This document shows, in pieces, positions 45,397-55,709 of a DNA stretch of 64,000 nt. The translations under genes and the position numbers were made by a program. This DNA comes from Candidatus Symbiopectobacterium sp. NZEC151 (lineage in GTDB: Bacteria > Pseudomonadota > Gammaproteobacteria > Enterobacterales > Enterobacteriaceae), in NCBI RefSeq assembly GCF_025962655.1, contig NZ_JAGFPE010000009.1, positions 124,001 to 188,000 on the forward strand, read 5' to 3'. Under the pieces are notes generated by a model. It was not told the DNA's origin and made no database searches. It saw only the letters and a list, made by a program, of their open reading frames with translations. The stretch's first letter is position 1, and each line of letters begins with the position of its first letter.

Positions 45397-45412
45397 TGGA
45401 ACAACTCTTGCA
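45397..45412 (+). promoter_or_regulatory. Sigma-54 promoter of hpxX
   Basis: TGGAACAACTCTTGCA: the -24 GG and -12 GC are 10 bp apart, with one change from the TGGCAC consensus. The hpxX ATG follows 50 bp downstream. Confidence 0.72.
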
Positions 45413-45462
45413 ACACGGGTTTCACGCTAACGCCTCTGCATCGTGAAATAACGGGAGAACCG

Positions 45463-45654
45463 ATGACCTCTTATGCCCCTGAAACCCTGAGCGCTTATCT
45501 GCAACAGATGGAAACCCTGCTGAATCTGCCCCTCACGCCTGAACGCCATGATGCGGTGTTGCTCCAGTTACAGCGCATCGCGGAGATGGCACAACCGCTG
45601 ATGGACTACCCGCTGGAGATGCAGGAAGAGATCGCGGGGGTTTATCAATTATGA
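45463..45654 (+). CDS. hpxX: HpxX (DUF4089) small partner of the amidase
   Basis: 63-aa acidic protein starting MTSYAPETLSAYLQQMETLL after a GGGAG ribosome binding site. Residues PLTPERHDAVLLQLQRIAEM and the C-terminal EMQEEIAGVYQL resemble DUF4089/GatC-like partners of AtzE-type amidases. It overlaps the amidase gene by 4 bp (ATGA). In Klebsiella, hpxX belongs to the oxalurate/oxamate branch. A longer in-frame start would cover the sigma-54 promoter and is rejected. Confidence 0.85.
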   Translation: MTSYAPETLSAYLQQMETLLNLPLTPERHDAVLLQLQRIAEMAQPLMDYPLEMQEEIAGVYQL

Positions 45655-47069
45655 ATTCCCCGTTGTCGATGGCGGAACTCGCCGCTTTACCCATCAGCCA
45701 ACTGCAACAACACCTGCAACGTGGCGAGCTTGCCGCCCGCGAGATCGCGGACATTACGCTGGATGCTATCGCACAGCGGCACCCAACGTTAAATGCCTAT
45801 ACCCAGGTCACAGGCCAGCGTATGCAACGAGAGGCCGATGCGCTGGATGCGAGGCGCCTGCGCGGTGACGTCTTGCCAGCGCTGGCGGGTGTGCCTTATG
45901 CGGTAAAGAACCTGTTTGACGTTGCCGGAGAAACCACGCTGGCAGGCGCACAGCTGTTTGCCGACCATCCCCCCGCCCAGCGCGATGCGTTTGCGCTGCG
46001 CCAATTAAGCGCCAGCGGTGCCCTGCTTTCCGGCATGCTGAATATGGATGCTTACGCTTATGGCTTCACCACCGAAAACAGCTATTACGGCCCGACTCGC
46101 CATCCGCTCGATCCTACCCGTATCGCAGGAGGATCTTCCGGTGGCTCCGCTGCTGCCGTCGGCGCGGGGCTGGTGCACTTTTCATTGGGCAGCGATACCA
46201 ATGGCTCGATACGGGTTCCCGCGTCGCTGTGCGGCATTTTTGGCCTGAAACCGACGTTTGGCCGGTTATCGCGTGAAGGCAGCCACCCGTTTGTTGCCAA
46301 CCTCGATCATATCGGCCCGCTGGCGCGCCGCACAGAGGATTTGTCCCAGGTGTTCGATGCCCTACAGGGCATTGATAGCGACGATCGTTTTCAGCGCCCA
46401 CAGCCGCTCCTTGCTACGACTTCCCGCTTGCAGGACGGCGCCCACGGCCTGCGCAGTGCCGTGCTTTCCGGTTACTTTCGCGAAGCCTGCGATGATGATG
46501 CGCGCGATGCCGTACAACGGGTTGCACAGGCGCTTGCCGCTAATGAAGAAAGGACCATTGCACAAGCCGAACTGGCTCGCACCGCCGCCTTTATTCTCTC
46601 TGCCAGCGAAGGGGGTAACCGTTATCTCTCCGCCCTGCGCCACACACCTGAAAAATTTGAGCCGCACTCTCGTGAACGCCTGACGGCGGGAGCCATGCTG
46701 CCTTCTGCCTGGTATCTACAGGCACAGCGCTTTCGTGATGTCTTTCGCCGTCAGGTATTACCGCTGTTTGAACACCTGGACCTGCTGATTGCCCCGGCAA
46801 CACCGTGCTGCGCGACGCTTATCGGCCAGGAAACGATGCGAATCAATGACACCGATCTGCCCGTACGCGCCAGCATGGGCATGTTGACTCAGCCTATTTC
46901 GTTTGTCGGGCTTCCCGTCGTCACGGTGCCGTTGATGACCACAAAAGGGTTGCCGATTGGCGTGCAGCTGATTGCCGCACCCTGGCGGGAAGATGTTTGT
47001 CTACGTGCCGCCTGGGCGCTGGAACAATCAGGCGTGGTCAGCGCTATATCCAGCCAGCAGAAAGGGTGA
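45651..47069 (+). CDS. hpxY: AtzE-family amidase (HpxY)
   Basis: 472-aa amidase signature enzyme. The Ser-cisSer-Lys triad is visible: Lys in YAVKNLFDVAGETT, the cis-Ser and glycine-rich part in AGGSSGGSAAAVGAGLVHFS, and the nucleophile Ser in GSDTNGSIRVPASLCGIFG. It works with HpxX in the way GatA works with GatC, without making tRNA amides. Probable role: release of ammonia from oxalurate or a related ureide. hpxW and hpxZ, which accompany it in Klebsiella, are not in this window; the next gene is proV. Confidence 0.83.
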   Translation: MNSPLSMAELAALPISQLQQHLQRGELAAREIADITLDAIAQRHPTLNAYTQVTGQRMQREADALDARRLRGDVLPALAGVPYAVKNLFDVAGETTLAGAQLFADHPPAQRDAFALRQLSASGALLSGMLNMDAYAYGFTTENSYYGPTRHPLDPTRIAGGSSGGSAAAVGAGLVHFSLGSDTNGSIRVPASLCGIFGLKPTFGRLSREGSHPFVANLDHIGPLARRTEDLSQVFDALQGIDSDDRFQRPQPLLATTSRLQDGAHGLRSAVLSGYFREACDDDARDAVQRVAQALAANEERTIAQAELARTAAFILSASEGGNRYLSALRHTPEKFEPHSRERLTAGAMLPSAWYLQAQRFRDVFRRQVLPLFEHLDLLIAPATPCCATLIGQETMRINDTDLPVRASMGMLTQPISFVGLPVVTVPLMTTKGLPIGVQLIAAPWREDVCLRAAWALEQSGVVSAISSQQKG

Positions 47070-47486
47070 AATAGCATTGTATCAGGATGCCTGAGGGCAT
47101 CCTCTATTTCAGTGCAAATAACAAGGAAATATAAAGCATTGGCACTGGCATTCTCCCGCTGTCGATGTAGCAATAACTTTCAGTCTAATCCGAAAATAAT
47201 TATCCTCAAATGGCGATACACCTCACCTTTATCACTGCAATGGAATAAGTAATTTCAAAAAAAATCACAGCGTTATTGGCATGCATTATTAAGCACAAAA
47301 CACCGCAGAGAAAAAACCATTTAAAACACCCATTTTCAAAACAACGAACTAACTGATTTAAAAACAAAAATTAATACAAAACACCAAGAAATAATATAAA
47401 AAACAGACAATGAAAAACAAAGAAAACTGGCTTAACCAGAGACATGAATATGAATATCTCCATAGCACCCTTTGCGGCACCAAGGG
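47070..47486. promoter_or_regulatory. AT-rich upstream control region of proU
   Basis: About 400 bp with no gene, becoming very AT-rich from 47200 to 47450 with many A and T tracts. This fits the curved H-NS-binding region known upstream of proU in enteric bacteria; H-NS binding here is inference. Confidence 0.5.
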
Positions 47487-47514
47487 TTGCCTCAGAATCT
47501 CAGTATGGTAGGGT
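47487..47514 (+). promoter_or_regulatory. Osmoregulated proU promoter
   Basis: -35 TTGCCT at 47487 and -10 TAGGGT at 47509 with 16 bp between them. The block TTGCCTCAGAATCTCAGTAT is almost the same as the E. coli proU P2 promoter. Start point about 47521, 63 bp before proV. Confidence 0.85.
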
Positions 47515-47583
47515 ATGGCGTGTTTTAACCTTCATCAGGACCGAAATATAGAACGATAATTCACAGAGGAATTTTATCATTTC

Positions 47584-48786
47584 ATGGCAATAAAACTCGA
47601 AGTAAAGCATCTCTATAAAATATTTGGCGAGCACCCTGACAGGGCATTCAAACTGATAGACAAAGGGCTAAACAAAGATCAGATCTTTGAAAAAACCGGG
47701 CTCACTGTCGGCGTGAATGACGCCAATCTGGCCATTGAAGAAGGCGAGATATTCGTCATCATGGGATTATCCGGCTCGGGTAAATCCACACTGGTACGCC
47801 TTCTCAATCGTCTGATTGAACCGACACGCGGTCAGGTACTGATCGATGGCGAAAACATCGCCGAGGTATCAGACAGTGAACTGCGCGCCCTGCGCCGCAA
47901 AAAAATCAGTATGGTGTTCCAGTCATTCGCCTTGATGCCGCACCTGAGCGTGTTGGCTAACACCGCGTTTGGCATGGAGTTGGCGGGCGTTGATAAGGCA
48001 CAGCGTGAGCAGAAAGCGCTCGAAGCGCTGCAACAGGTGGGTCTTGAGGCCTACGCCAATACCTACCCGGATGAGCTTTCCGGCGGGATGCGCCAACGCG
48101 TCGGTCTGGCACGCGCACTGGCAAACGATCCCGATATCCTGCTGATGGATGAAGCGTTTTCAGCGCTCGATCCGCTGATCCGTACTGAAATGCAAGATGA
48201 GTTGGTGAAACTGCAATCGCGCCACCAGCGCACCATCGTGTTTATTTCCCACGATCTGGACGAAGCCATGCGCATCGGCGATCGCATCGCCATCATGCAC
48301 GGCGGTGAAGTGATTCAGGTCGGCACGCCGGATGAAATTCTCAATAATCCGGCCAATGACTATGTGCGCACCTTCTTCCGCGGTGTGGATATCAGCCACG
48401 TGTTCAGTGCGAAAGATATTGCCCGTCGTCGCCCCGTTACCTTGATCCGTAAAACGCCCGGCGTTGGGCCGCGCTCTGCGCTCAAGATCCTACAGGACGA
48501 TGACCGTGAATATGGCTACGTGCTGGAAAAAGGGAAAAAATTTATCGGCGTGGTTTCTATCGACTCGCTGAAAAAAGCCCTGCAAGCGCAACAACCGCTG
48601 GAACAGGCTTTGCTGCCCGATCCTGCCCCCGTGCCCGCAGATATGTCACTGAACGAGCTGATTTCACTGGTTGCTCAGGCCCCCTGTGCCGTGCCGGTCA
48701 TCGGTGAGAACAGTGAATACATCGGCATTATTTCCAAGGGCATGCTGTTACAGGCACTCGACAAGGAGGGCAGCAACAATGACTAA
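47584..48786 (+). CDS. proV: Glycine betaine/proline ABC transporter ATPase
   Basis: 400-aa ATPase of the ProU osmoprotectant importer, the E. coli length. It starts [18 protein letters not shown]. Walker A is GLSGSGKST, signature [16 protein letters not shown], Walker [14 protein letters not shown]. Two C-terminal CBS domains (about 280-395), thought to sense ionic strength, follow ([33 protein letters not shown]). Overlaps proW by 8 bp. Confidence 0.97.
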   Translation: MAIKLEVKHLYKIFGEHPDRAFKLIDKGLNKDQIFEKTGLTVGVNDANLAIEEGEIFVIMGLSGSGKSTLVRLLNRLIEPTRGQVLIDGENIAEVSDSELRALRRKKISMVFQSFALMPHLSVLANTAFGMELAGVDKAQREQKALEALQQVGLEAYANTYPDELSGGMRQRVGLARALANDPDILLMDEAFSALDPLIRTEMQDELVKLQSRHQRTIVFISHDLDEAMRIGDRIAIMHGGEVIQVGTPDEILNNPANDYVRTFFRGVDISHVFSAKDIARRRPVTLIRKTPGVGPRSALKILQDDDREYGYVLEKGKKFIGVVSIDSLKKALQAQQPLEQALLPDPAPVPADMSLNELISLVAQAPCAVPVIGENSEYIGIISKGMLLQALDKEGSNND

Positions 48787-49921
48787 CGCAACCAATTCGT
48801 GGGAGACCACGCAAACACCGGTCAATGCTGCCGAACAGGCAGCCACCAGCAGCAATGGCGATCCCTGGTCATCGGCAGCGCAAAGTGCACCGGCTTCGAG
48901 TGACGCCGCAACAAACGGCGCAGATGCCTGGGGCACACCCGCTCAGGATGCCGCCCAGTCGGGCGCTGATTGGCTGAACAGTGTACCCGCACCGGCTCAA
49001 GAACACTTTTCGCTGTTAGATCCGTTCAAAGACACGCTGATTCCGTTGGATCACTGGGTCACAGAAGGGATCGACTGGCTGGTACTGCATTTCCGTCCGC
49101 TATTTCAAGGGATTCGCGTACCGGTAGATATCATTCTCAACGGTTTCCAGCAGGCGCTGTTGGGCATGCCAGCCCCAGTTGCCATTTTGGTGTTCTCCCT
49201 TATCGCCTGGCAGATGTCATCGCTGGGGATGGGAGCGGCAACGCTGATATCGCTGGTCGCCATCGGCGCTATCGGTGCCTGGTCACAGGCTATGGTGACA
49301 CTGGCACTGGTATTAACCGCGCTGTTCTTTTGCATGTTGCTTGGTCTGCCGCTCGGCATCTGGCTGGCGCGCAGTGAGCGTGCGGCAAAAGTGGTACGCC
49401 CGCTGCTCGATGCCATGCAAACCACGCCTGCGTTTGTGTATCTGGTGCCGATTGTCATGCTGTTTGGCATCGGTAATGTGCCCGGCGTGGTGGTCACCAT
49501 TATCTTTGCGCTGCCGCCGATTGTGCGTTTGACCATTCTCGGTATCCGTCAGGTGCCCGCCGATCTGGTAGAAGCCGCTGAGTCCTTTGGAGCCAGCCCG
49601 CGCCAGATGCTGTTCAAGGTTCAGTTGCCGTTGGCAATGCCCACCATCATGGCCGGTGTTAACCAAACGCTGATGCTTGCGCTCTCCATGGTGGTAATTG
49701 CTTCGATGATCGCAGTGGGCGGATTGGGGCAAATGGTGCTGCGCGGTATCGGGCGTCTGGATATGGGACTGGCGGCCGTGGGCGGCGTCGGGATCGTTAT
49801 TCTCGCCATCATTCTGGATCGGTTGACGCAATCTCTGGGGCGTGACAGCCGTAGCCGTGGTAACCAACGCTGGTATCGTACCGGTCCGTTAGGGCTGATC
49901 CTGCGCCCGTTCACCCGTTAA
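48779..49921 (+). CDS. proW: Glycine betaine/proline ABC transporter permease
   Basis: 380-aa inner membrane permease, somewhat longer than E. coli ProW (354 aa). The extra length is in the Ala/Ser/Gln-rich N-terminal tail ([18 protein letters not shown]), which has low complexity. The core has about seven membrane segments and the EAA loop [20 protein letters not shown]. The start at 48779 is set by the overlap with proV; a longer in-frame start inside proV is rejected. Confidence 0.96.
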   Translation: MTNATNSWETTQTPVNAAEQAATSSNGDPWSSAAQSAPASSDAATNGADAWGTPAQDAAQSGADWLNSVPAPAQEHFSLLDPFKDTLIPLDHWVTEGIDWLVLHFRPLFQGIRVPVDIILNGFQQALLGMPAPVAILVFSLIAWQMSSLGMGAATLISLVAIGAIGAWSQAMVTLALVLTALFFCMLLGLPLGIWLARSERAAKVVRPLLDAMQTTPAFVYLVPIVMLFGIGNVPGVVVTIIFALPPIVRLTILGIRQVPADLVEAAESFGASPRQMLFKVQLPLAMPTIMAGVNQTLMLALSMVVIASMIAVGGLGQMVLRGIGRLDMGLAAVGGVGIVILAIILDRLTQSLGRDSRSRGNQRWYRTGPLGLILRPFTR

Positions 49922-49949
49922 TAACATTACACATAAAGAGGGATAAACC

Positions 49950-50951
49950 ATGATGCAGAAAACCGGACTCGGGGCTGCGGCCCTGATTACCGCGCTGGCA
50001 GGCTCGCCGCTCTATGCTGCCGACCAGCCGGGCAAAGGTGTCAGTGTTCAGCCGGTGCAGAGCACGATTTCGGAAGAAACCTTCCAGACGCTGCTGGTCA
50101 ACCGTGCGCTGGAGAAACTGGGCTACGACGTGCAACCGATTCGCGAAGTCGATTACAACGTAGCCTATATGTCTATCGCTTCCGGCGATGCCACCTTCAC
50201 CGCTGTGAATTGGGATCCGCTTCAGGCAGACATGTACAAAGCGGCTGGTGGTGATGCCAAATTTTACCGCGATGGCGTCTACGTCGGTGGCGCAGCGCAA
50301 GGCTATCTGATCGATAAAAAGACAGCGGAAAAGTACCAGATAACCAACGTTGAGCAATTTAAAGACCCGGAGATCGCCAAGCTGTTTGATACCAACGGTG
50401 ACGGCAAAGCGGATCTGATCGGTTGTGCGCCCGGTTGGGGTTGCGAAGCCTCCATCAACCATCACCTTCAGGCTTACGGATTGAGCAACACGGTCGAACA
50501 TAATCAGGGTAATTACGCCGCGATGATCGCGGATGCCATTACCCGTTATAAAGAAGGCAAGCCTATCTTCTATTACACCTGGACACCGTACTGGGTCAGC
50601 GATGTGTTGGTGCCGGGTCGCGATGTTGTCTGGTTACAGGTGCCTTTCTCTTCTCAACCGGGAGAAATGAAAGGCTCCAGCACCAAGCTTGCCAACGGCA
50701 ACGACTACGGTTTCCCCGTGAATAATATTCGTATCGCAGCCAACAAAGCGTGGGCCGAGAAAAATCCGGCTGCTGCCAAGCTGTTTGCCATCATGAAACT
50801 GCCGTTGGCCGACATCAACGCGCAGAACATGCGGATGCGCAGCGGGGAGAGCAGCCAGAAAGATATCGAACGTCATGTGGATGGCTGGATCAAGGCACAT
50901 CAGGCACAGTTTGATGGGTGGGTTAAAACCGCCGCTGACGCGGCCAGGTAA
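49950..50951 (+). CDS. proX: Glycine betaine-binding periplasmic protein
   Basis: 333-aa binding protein (E. coli 330). Signal peptide [18 protein letters not shown] with cleavage after LYA-A. The aromatic cage residues expected for quaternary amines lie in [14 protein letters not shown] and [14 protein letters not shown], and the disulfide-forming Cys pair in [13 protein letters not shown] terminator follows at 50983. Confidence 0.97.
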   Translation: MMQKTGLGAAALITALAGSPLYAADQPGKGVSVQPVQSTISEETFQTLLVNRALEKLGYDVQPIREVDYNVAYMSIASGDATFTAVNWDPLQADMYKAAGGDAKFYRDGVYVGGAAQGYLIDKKTAEKYQITNVEQFKDPEIAKLFDTNGDGKADLIGCAPGWGCEASINHHLQAYGLSNTVEHNQGNYAAMIADAITRYKEGKPIFYYTWTPYWVSDVLVPGRDVVWLQVPFSSQPGEMKGSSTKLANGNDYGFPVNNIRIAANKAWAEKNPAAAKLFAIMKLPLADINAQNMRMRSGESSQKDIERHVDGWIKAHQAQFDGWVKTAADAAR

Positions 50952-50982
50952 CCTGATAGCGTCACGTTGTGATTGTTCACTC

Positions 50983-51008
50983 ACAGGCCCTAACGGGCCT
51001 GTTTCTTT
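50983..51008 (+). terminator. Terminator of proVWX
   Basis: Eight-bp stem ACAGGCCC / GGGCCTGT with loop TAAC, then TTTCTTT. Confidence 0.9.
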
Positions 51009-51092
51009 AGATTCCGCTCCCTGTAAACGCCCTCTGTCTTAACGGATTTGCTACAATCGCCCCCACATATTCCAGAACGCTAGCGAGTATTC

Positions 51093-52271
51093 ATGTCTTC
51101 TCAACAGGCCCAGACGGGTCTCAGCCTTCCTTTAACGCTCATCATGTCGACGGCAACCGGATTGGCCGTTGCCAGTAATTACTACGCCCAGCCGCTGTTA
51201 GAAACCATCGCCAGAGCCTTTGAGCTTTCCGTTAATCAGGCAGGGCTAATTGTCACCGCCGCGCAGGTGGGCTATGCGGTAGGGTTACTGTTTCTGGTGC
51301 CGATGGGTGATATGTTTGAACGGCGCACGCTGATTGTCACCATGACGCTGTTGACCGCGCTGGGGCTGGTGATTACCGCGCTGGCCCCCACATTGCCGGT
51401 GATGCTTGCGGGTATCGGGGTCGCGGGGTTGTGCTCCGTGGTGGCCCAACTGCTGGTGCCGCTCGCGGCAACGCTGGCAACCCCCGAAACCCGTGGCAAG
51501 GTAGTGGGTACGATAATGAGCGGTCTGCTGCTCGGCATTCTGCTTGCACGCACCATTGCCGGCGCACTCGCCACGCTGGGAGGATGGCGCACCGTATACT
51601 GGGTAGCCAGCGTATTGATGGTTATTATGGCGTTGGTACTGTGGCGCGCCCTGCCGCGTTTACCGCCCAACAATAACCTGCAATACGAGCAACTGATCGT
51701 CTCCATTTTCCGGCTGTTTGCCACCACGCCAGTATTGCGCGTGCGCGCACTGCTCGGGTGTCTCTCTTTTGCCAATTTCAGCATTCTCTGGACCTCGATG
51801 GCATTTCTGCTGTCGGCACCGCCTTATCACTATTCAGAAGGGGTTATCGGGCTGTTTGGTTTAGTGGGGGCGGCAGGCGCACTGGCCGCCACCCGCGCTG
51901 GCCGTCTGGTCGATAAGGGAAAAGCCACGTTGACCACCACGGTGGGTCTGGTGCTGCTGTTACTTTCCTGGGGCATGATCGCCATGGGTGCCACGGCGCT
52001 GCTGCCGTTGATTGTCGGCATTGTGGTGCTCGACCTTGCCGTGCAGGGCTTGCACGTCACCAATCAAAGCGTGATCTACCAGATGATGCCGGAAGCGCGT
52101 AACCGGCTTACCGCCGGGTACATGACCAGCTACTTTATCGGCGGCGCGGCGGGCTCCTTGCTGTCTGCGGCAACCTATCAGGTTGCGGGCTGGACAGGCG
52201 TCTGCTCTGCGGGTGCGGCAGTGAGCCTGCTGACGCTGCTTATCTGGATACCTGGCCGAAAACACGGCTGA
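51093..52271 (+). CDS. ygaY: MFS transporter (YgaY family)
   Basis: 392-aa major facilitator with about twelve membrane segments. VASNYYAQPLLETIARAFEL and PMGDMFERRTLIV (loop 2-3 motif) are typical of the DHA1-like group. It has the position of E. coli ygaY, a broken gene there, between proX and ygaZ; here it is intact. Substrate unknown, export likely. Confidence 0.85.
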   Translation: MSSQQAQTGLSLPLTLIMSTATGLAVASNYYAQPLLETIARAFELSVNQAGLIVTAAQVGYAVGLLFLVPMGDMFERRTLIVTMTLLTALGLVITALAPTLPVMLAGIGVAGLCSVVAQLLVPLAATLATPETRGKVVGTIMSGLLLGILLARTIAGALATLGGWRTVYWVASVLMVIMALVLWRALPRLPPNNNLQYEQLIVSIFRLFATTPVLRVRALLGCLSFANFSILWTSMAFLLSAPPYHYSEGVIGLFGLVGAAGALAATRAGRLVDKGKATLTTTVGLVLLLLSWGMIAMGATALLPLIVGIVVLDLAVQGLHVTNQSVIYQMMPEARNRLTAGYMTSYFIGGAAGSLLSAATYQVAGWTGVCSAGAAVSLLTLLIWIPGRKHG

Positions 52272-52369
52272 TAACAGCACGCCAGTGAGGATGTGTCACA
52301 TCTCTGGCACATCCTCCGTTTTATCGGTAGGGTATTGACCATCGATTCTATTAAGCGACACGTTAGCCA

Positions 52370-53128
52370 ATGATAAGCCAACAGCAGGAGAAGCACGTTG
52401 AACACGCTTCTCCGCACGCCACCTTCGCCGAAGGGGTGATCAGTAGCCTGCCGATTGTGATCGGTTATCTGCCCGTCGCCTTCGCCTTTGGCCTGAATGC
52501 AGTCAAACTTGGGTATTCGCCGTGGGAAGCGGTGTTTATGTCGTGCGTTATCTACGCCGGGGCCAGCCAATTTGTGATTACCGCCCTGCTCAGTGCCGGG
52601 ATGTCCATTTGGGTGGCGGCGTTTACCGTTATGGCTATGGATGTGCGCCATGTGCTGTATGGCCCGGCACTGCGGCACCGTATCTTGCAGCGCCTGCCTA
52701 CGCGCAAGACACCGCTGTGGGCGTTTGGGCTGACGGACGAAGTCTTCGCCGCCGCGACAGCGCGGCTGGCACAAAACAATCGCCGCTGGAGTGAAAACTG
52801 GATGCTGGGCGTCGCTGCTGCTTCCTGGATTTCCTGGGCCTGCGGCACGGTGATCGGCGCGTTATTCGGTAATGGGCCGCTGAAGGAGTACCCCGCCGTC
52901 GAGGCGGCGCTCACCTTTATGTTGCCTGCATTGTTCCTCAGCTTTCTGCTGGCTTCTTTTAAAAAACGGCAAAGTGTGGTGGTGGTGTGCGCGCTGAGTG
53001 GCGCACTGCTTGGGTTACTGCTGTTCTCCATTCCGGCCGCCATTTTAGTCGGTATCGGCAGCGGCTGCGCCGCCGCTCTGTTTCTTGCGCCCCCCGCCAT
53101 GGATCAACAGCGGGAGAAATCCTTATGA
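52370..53128 (+). CDS. ygaZ: AzlC-family exporter subunit YgaZ
   Basis: 252-aa membrane protein, the large subunit of a branched-chain amino acid (valine) exporter. Family blocks: SLPIVIGYLPVAFAFGLNAV, YAGASQFVITALLSAGM, MDVRHVLYGPAL. Overlaps ygaH by 4 bp; exporter subunits are made together. Confidence 0.93.
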   Translation: MISQQQEKHVEHASPHATFAEGVISSLPIVIGYLPVAFAFGLNAVKLGYSPWEAVFMSCVIYAGASQFVITALLSAGMSIWVAAFTVMAMDVRHVLYGPALRHRILQRLPTRKTPLWAFGLTDEVFAAATARLAQNNRRWSENWMLGVAAASWISWACGTVIGALFGNGPLKEYPAVEAALTFMLPALFLSFLLASFKKRQSVVVVCALSGALLGLLLFSIPAAILVGIGSGCAAALFLAPPAMDQQREKSL

Positions 53129-53469
53129 ATACCCAAATAGTGCTGATTGGTGTGTTGGTTGGCATGGTGAATTTTTTGTTCCGCTACCTGCCGCTGCGTC
53201 TGGGAACCAGCCGCGCCTCCGGCTCGCTTAAGCGCGGCAAGGTAGGCGCGGTGCTCGACAGCATTGGTATAGCGTCTATCTGCGCACTGCTGATCGTCTC
53301 CAGCGTCCCGGAGATTCAACAGCACACCAACAAGCTGCTGCCCACGTTAGTGGGTTGTCTGACGCTCACGCTCTGCTTCTACCGGACGCGCAGCATTGTA
53401 ATATCCACATTGTTGGGCGCGTTTTGTTACGGTATTGCTTTTAAATACCTTTCATTGGGAATTATTTAA
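53125..53469 (+). CDS. ygaH: AzlD-family exporter subunit YgaH
   Basis: 114-aa membrane protein with about four hydrophobic segments, the small subunit of the valine exporter. It starts MNTQIVLIGVLVGMVNFLFR at the ATGA overlap with ygaZ; a longer in-frame start lies inside ygaZ and is rejected. RYLPLRLG and ALLIVSSVPEI agree with the AzlD family. E. coli YgaH has 111 aa. Confidence 0.92.
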   Translation: MNTQIVLIGVLVGMVNFLFRYLPLRLGTSRASGSLKRGKVGAVLDSIGIASICALLIVSSVPEIQQHTNKLLPTLVGCLTLTLCFYRTRSIVISTLLGAFCYGIAFKYLSLGII

Positions 53470-53631
53470 TATCATTGTGTTAGCAGCACGTTATTAGTGG
53501 TTCACGTTACATTACACGAGGGCTCTTACGTTCTGTCACAAAGTCGACGACACAATGCGACTAAATATCGTTTACCCGATTAGTAACTTTCGTTATTATA
53601 CTGATCGTGATTAATGAGGTTCACATAAAAA

Positions 53632-54219
53632 ATGGATAGTCCATCTGTACATAAGCGCGGGATCACGGAAAGTGGCACGCGTGACAAAAAGCCTGAGTTC
53701 GATAAAAACAGCTCCTTCTCGCCCATCGAACAAATGATCAATCTGCGCGCATCGCGCAATCCAGAGTTTCCCCAACAGGAAATTTTGCTGGTGCGTCTGT
53801 GCATGCACATGCAAAACAAAATTCTGGAGCACCGCAACAAGATTTTGCGGGAACAGGGCATCAACGAAACGTTGTTTATGGCACTGATTACGCTGGAATC
53901 TCAGGAATCGCGTAGCATTCAGCCGTCAGAACTGAGCGCCGCGCTGGGCTCTTCGCGCACCAATGCCACTCGCATTGCCGATGAGTTAGAAAAACGCGGT
54001 TGGATTGAACGCCGTGAAAGCGATAGCGATCGTCGTTGTCTGCACCTGCATATGACGGATGAAGGCAAAGCGTTTCTCGATCGTCTGTTGCCACCGCAGC
54101 ACCAGAGTCTGCATTTCCTCTGGTCAGCGCTGGAAAAAGATGAGCAGAAGCAGTTGGAAGTGCTGATGCGTAAATTGCTGGTGCGGCTGGACGAAATGGA
54201 CAAGATCGATAATCCATAA
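53632..54219 (+). CDS. emrR: MarR-family repressor EmrR (MprA)
   Basis: Repressor of the emrAB efflux pump, released by uncouplers and other hydrophobic acids. 195 aa, longer than E. coli MprA (176 aa): about 20 extra residues ([18 protein letters not shown]) precede the conserved SFSPIEQM block. No in-frame start exists nearer to that block, so the extension is likely real. The winged helix shows [20 protein letters not shown] and the wing [16 protein letters not shown]. Upstream of emrAB on the same strand. Confidence 0.93.
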   Translation: MDSPSVHKRGITESGTRDKKPEFDKNSSFSPIEQMINLRASRNPEFPQQEILLVRLCMHMQNKILEHRNKILREQGINETLFMALITLESQESRSIQPSELSAALGSSRTNATRIADELEKRGWIERRESDSDRRCLHLHMTDEGKAFLDRLLPPQHQSLHFLWSALEKDEQKQLEVLMRKLLVRLDEMDKIDNP

Positions 54220-54516
54220 TCTCGTCAGACCGATAATAACAATACTGTCTTACCTTAAATACATCTTCACACGCGCTGGCGTGTTTGCTGGATGCCTGGT
54301 GTTTTTGAATCAATACCCGTTCGTATCATGACCGTTGATTAAACGGACCACGTTCCGCTGCCTCACGGCAGCCGGAGCGATAAGTTGCATCATGGGTAAA
54401 GGCTGCGTTGGCCGATTCTCTGCCTCGCAGCACATATGTAAGAATCGGCCATCGTTATCCGCCGCATTCCGATAAAAAATAACGAAAAAATGACATTTGA
54501 AGCAGAGGAAAACACC

Positions 54517-55692
54517 ATGAGTTCAAGCGTGGAAAACCCAGCGCCGCAGGCTCCTATCAAGAATAAAAAACACCAGCGCAAACGGGTACTTACCCTGTTA
54601 ACGGTGCTGTGTTTGCTGGTTGGCTGCGTCTGGTTTGTCTACTGGTATCTGGTGCTAAGGCACCATCAGGAGACTGACGATGCTTATGTGGCAGGCAATC
54701 AGGTGCAATTGATGTCCCAGGTGAGCGGCAGCGTCACCCGCGTTAACGTGGACAATACCGATTTCGTCAAGCAGGGGGCGGTTCTGGTCGAACTGGACGC
54801 GACCGATGCGCAACTGGCTTTCGAACGTGCGCAGACCGCACTCGCCAACAGCGTGCGTCAGACGCACCAGTTGATGATCAACAGCAAACAATATCAGGCC
54901 AATATCGATCTGTATCAAACAGAACTCAACAAGGCCACGGGCGACCTTGCGCGTCGTGAAGCGCTGGGTAATGTCAATGCCATTGGCCGTGAAGATGTGC
55001 AGCACGCCCGCGATGCCGTCGCCAGCGCCCGCGCCTCACTGGAAGTGGCAAAACAGCAATATCAGGCCAATCGCGCCATGATCCTCGATACGCCGCTGCA
55101 ACAGCAACCCGGAGTGCAACAAGCCGCGACCAATCTACGCGATGCCTGGTTGGCACTGCAAAGAACCCGCGTTGTCAGCCCAGTGGATGGCTATATTTCT
55201 CGCCGCAGCGTACAGGTTGGCGCTCGGATCACACCCGCGTCTGCGTTGATGGCCGTGGTGCCCGCTCACCATCTGTGGGTGGATGCCAACTTTAAAGAAA
55301 CGCAGCTCGCCAATATGCGTATCGGCCAGCCCGTGACGGTGGTCAGTGATATCTACGGCGACGACGTAGTGTATCAGGGCAAGGTCGTCGGCCTCGATAT
55401 GGGTACCGGCAGCGCGTTCTCCCTGTTACCGGCACAAAATGCCACCGGTAACTGGATCAAGGTGGTGCAGCGTTTACCCGTGCGTATTGAGCTGGATGCG
55501 CAGCAATTGGCAGAACACCCGTTGCGTATTGGTCTTTCCACGCTGGTGAAAGTCGATACCGCCAATGTGGAGGGGAAAGTACTTTCCGATGCACCGCGCA
55601 GCGCACCTGCATACCAAAGCGATGCGTTGACGCTGGATCTGACCCCGGTCAATACCCTGATCGACACCCTCATTCGGGCTAATGCGGAATAA
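54517..55692 (+). CDS. emrA: Multidrug efflux periplasmic adaptor EmrA
   Basis: 391-aa membrane fusion protein linking EmrB to an outer membrane channel. One N-terminal membrane helix (about 22-46, LTLLTVLCLLVGCVWFVYWY), then the lipoyl halves (DDAYVAGNQVQLMSQVSGSV) around a long coiled coil and the block RTRVVSPVDGYISRRSVQVG. The start at 54517 follows AGAGGAAA; an upstream ATG nine codons earlier is less likely. The 297 bp before it hold no gene. Confidence 0.96.
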   Translation: MSSSVENPAPQAPIKNKKHQRKRVLTLLTVLCLLVGCVWFVYWYLVLRHHQETDDAYVAGNQVQLMSQVSGSVTRVNVDNTDFVKQGAVLVELDATDAQLAFERAQTALANSVRQTHQLMINSKQYQANIDLYQTELNKATGDLARREALGNVNAIGREDVQHARDAVASARASLEVAKQQYQANRAMILDTPLQQQPGVQQAATNLRDAWLALQRTRVVSPVDGYISRRSVQVGARITPASALMAVVPAHHLWVDANFKETQLANMRIGQPVTVVSDIYGDDVVYQGKVVGLDMGTGSAFSLLPAQNATGNWIKVVQRLPVRIELDAQQLAEHPLRIGLSTLVKVDTANVEGKVLSDAPRSAPAYQSDALTLDLTPVNTLIDTLIRANAE

Positions 55693-55709
55693 CCTCGCAG
55701 GAGATAAGC

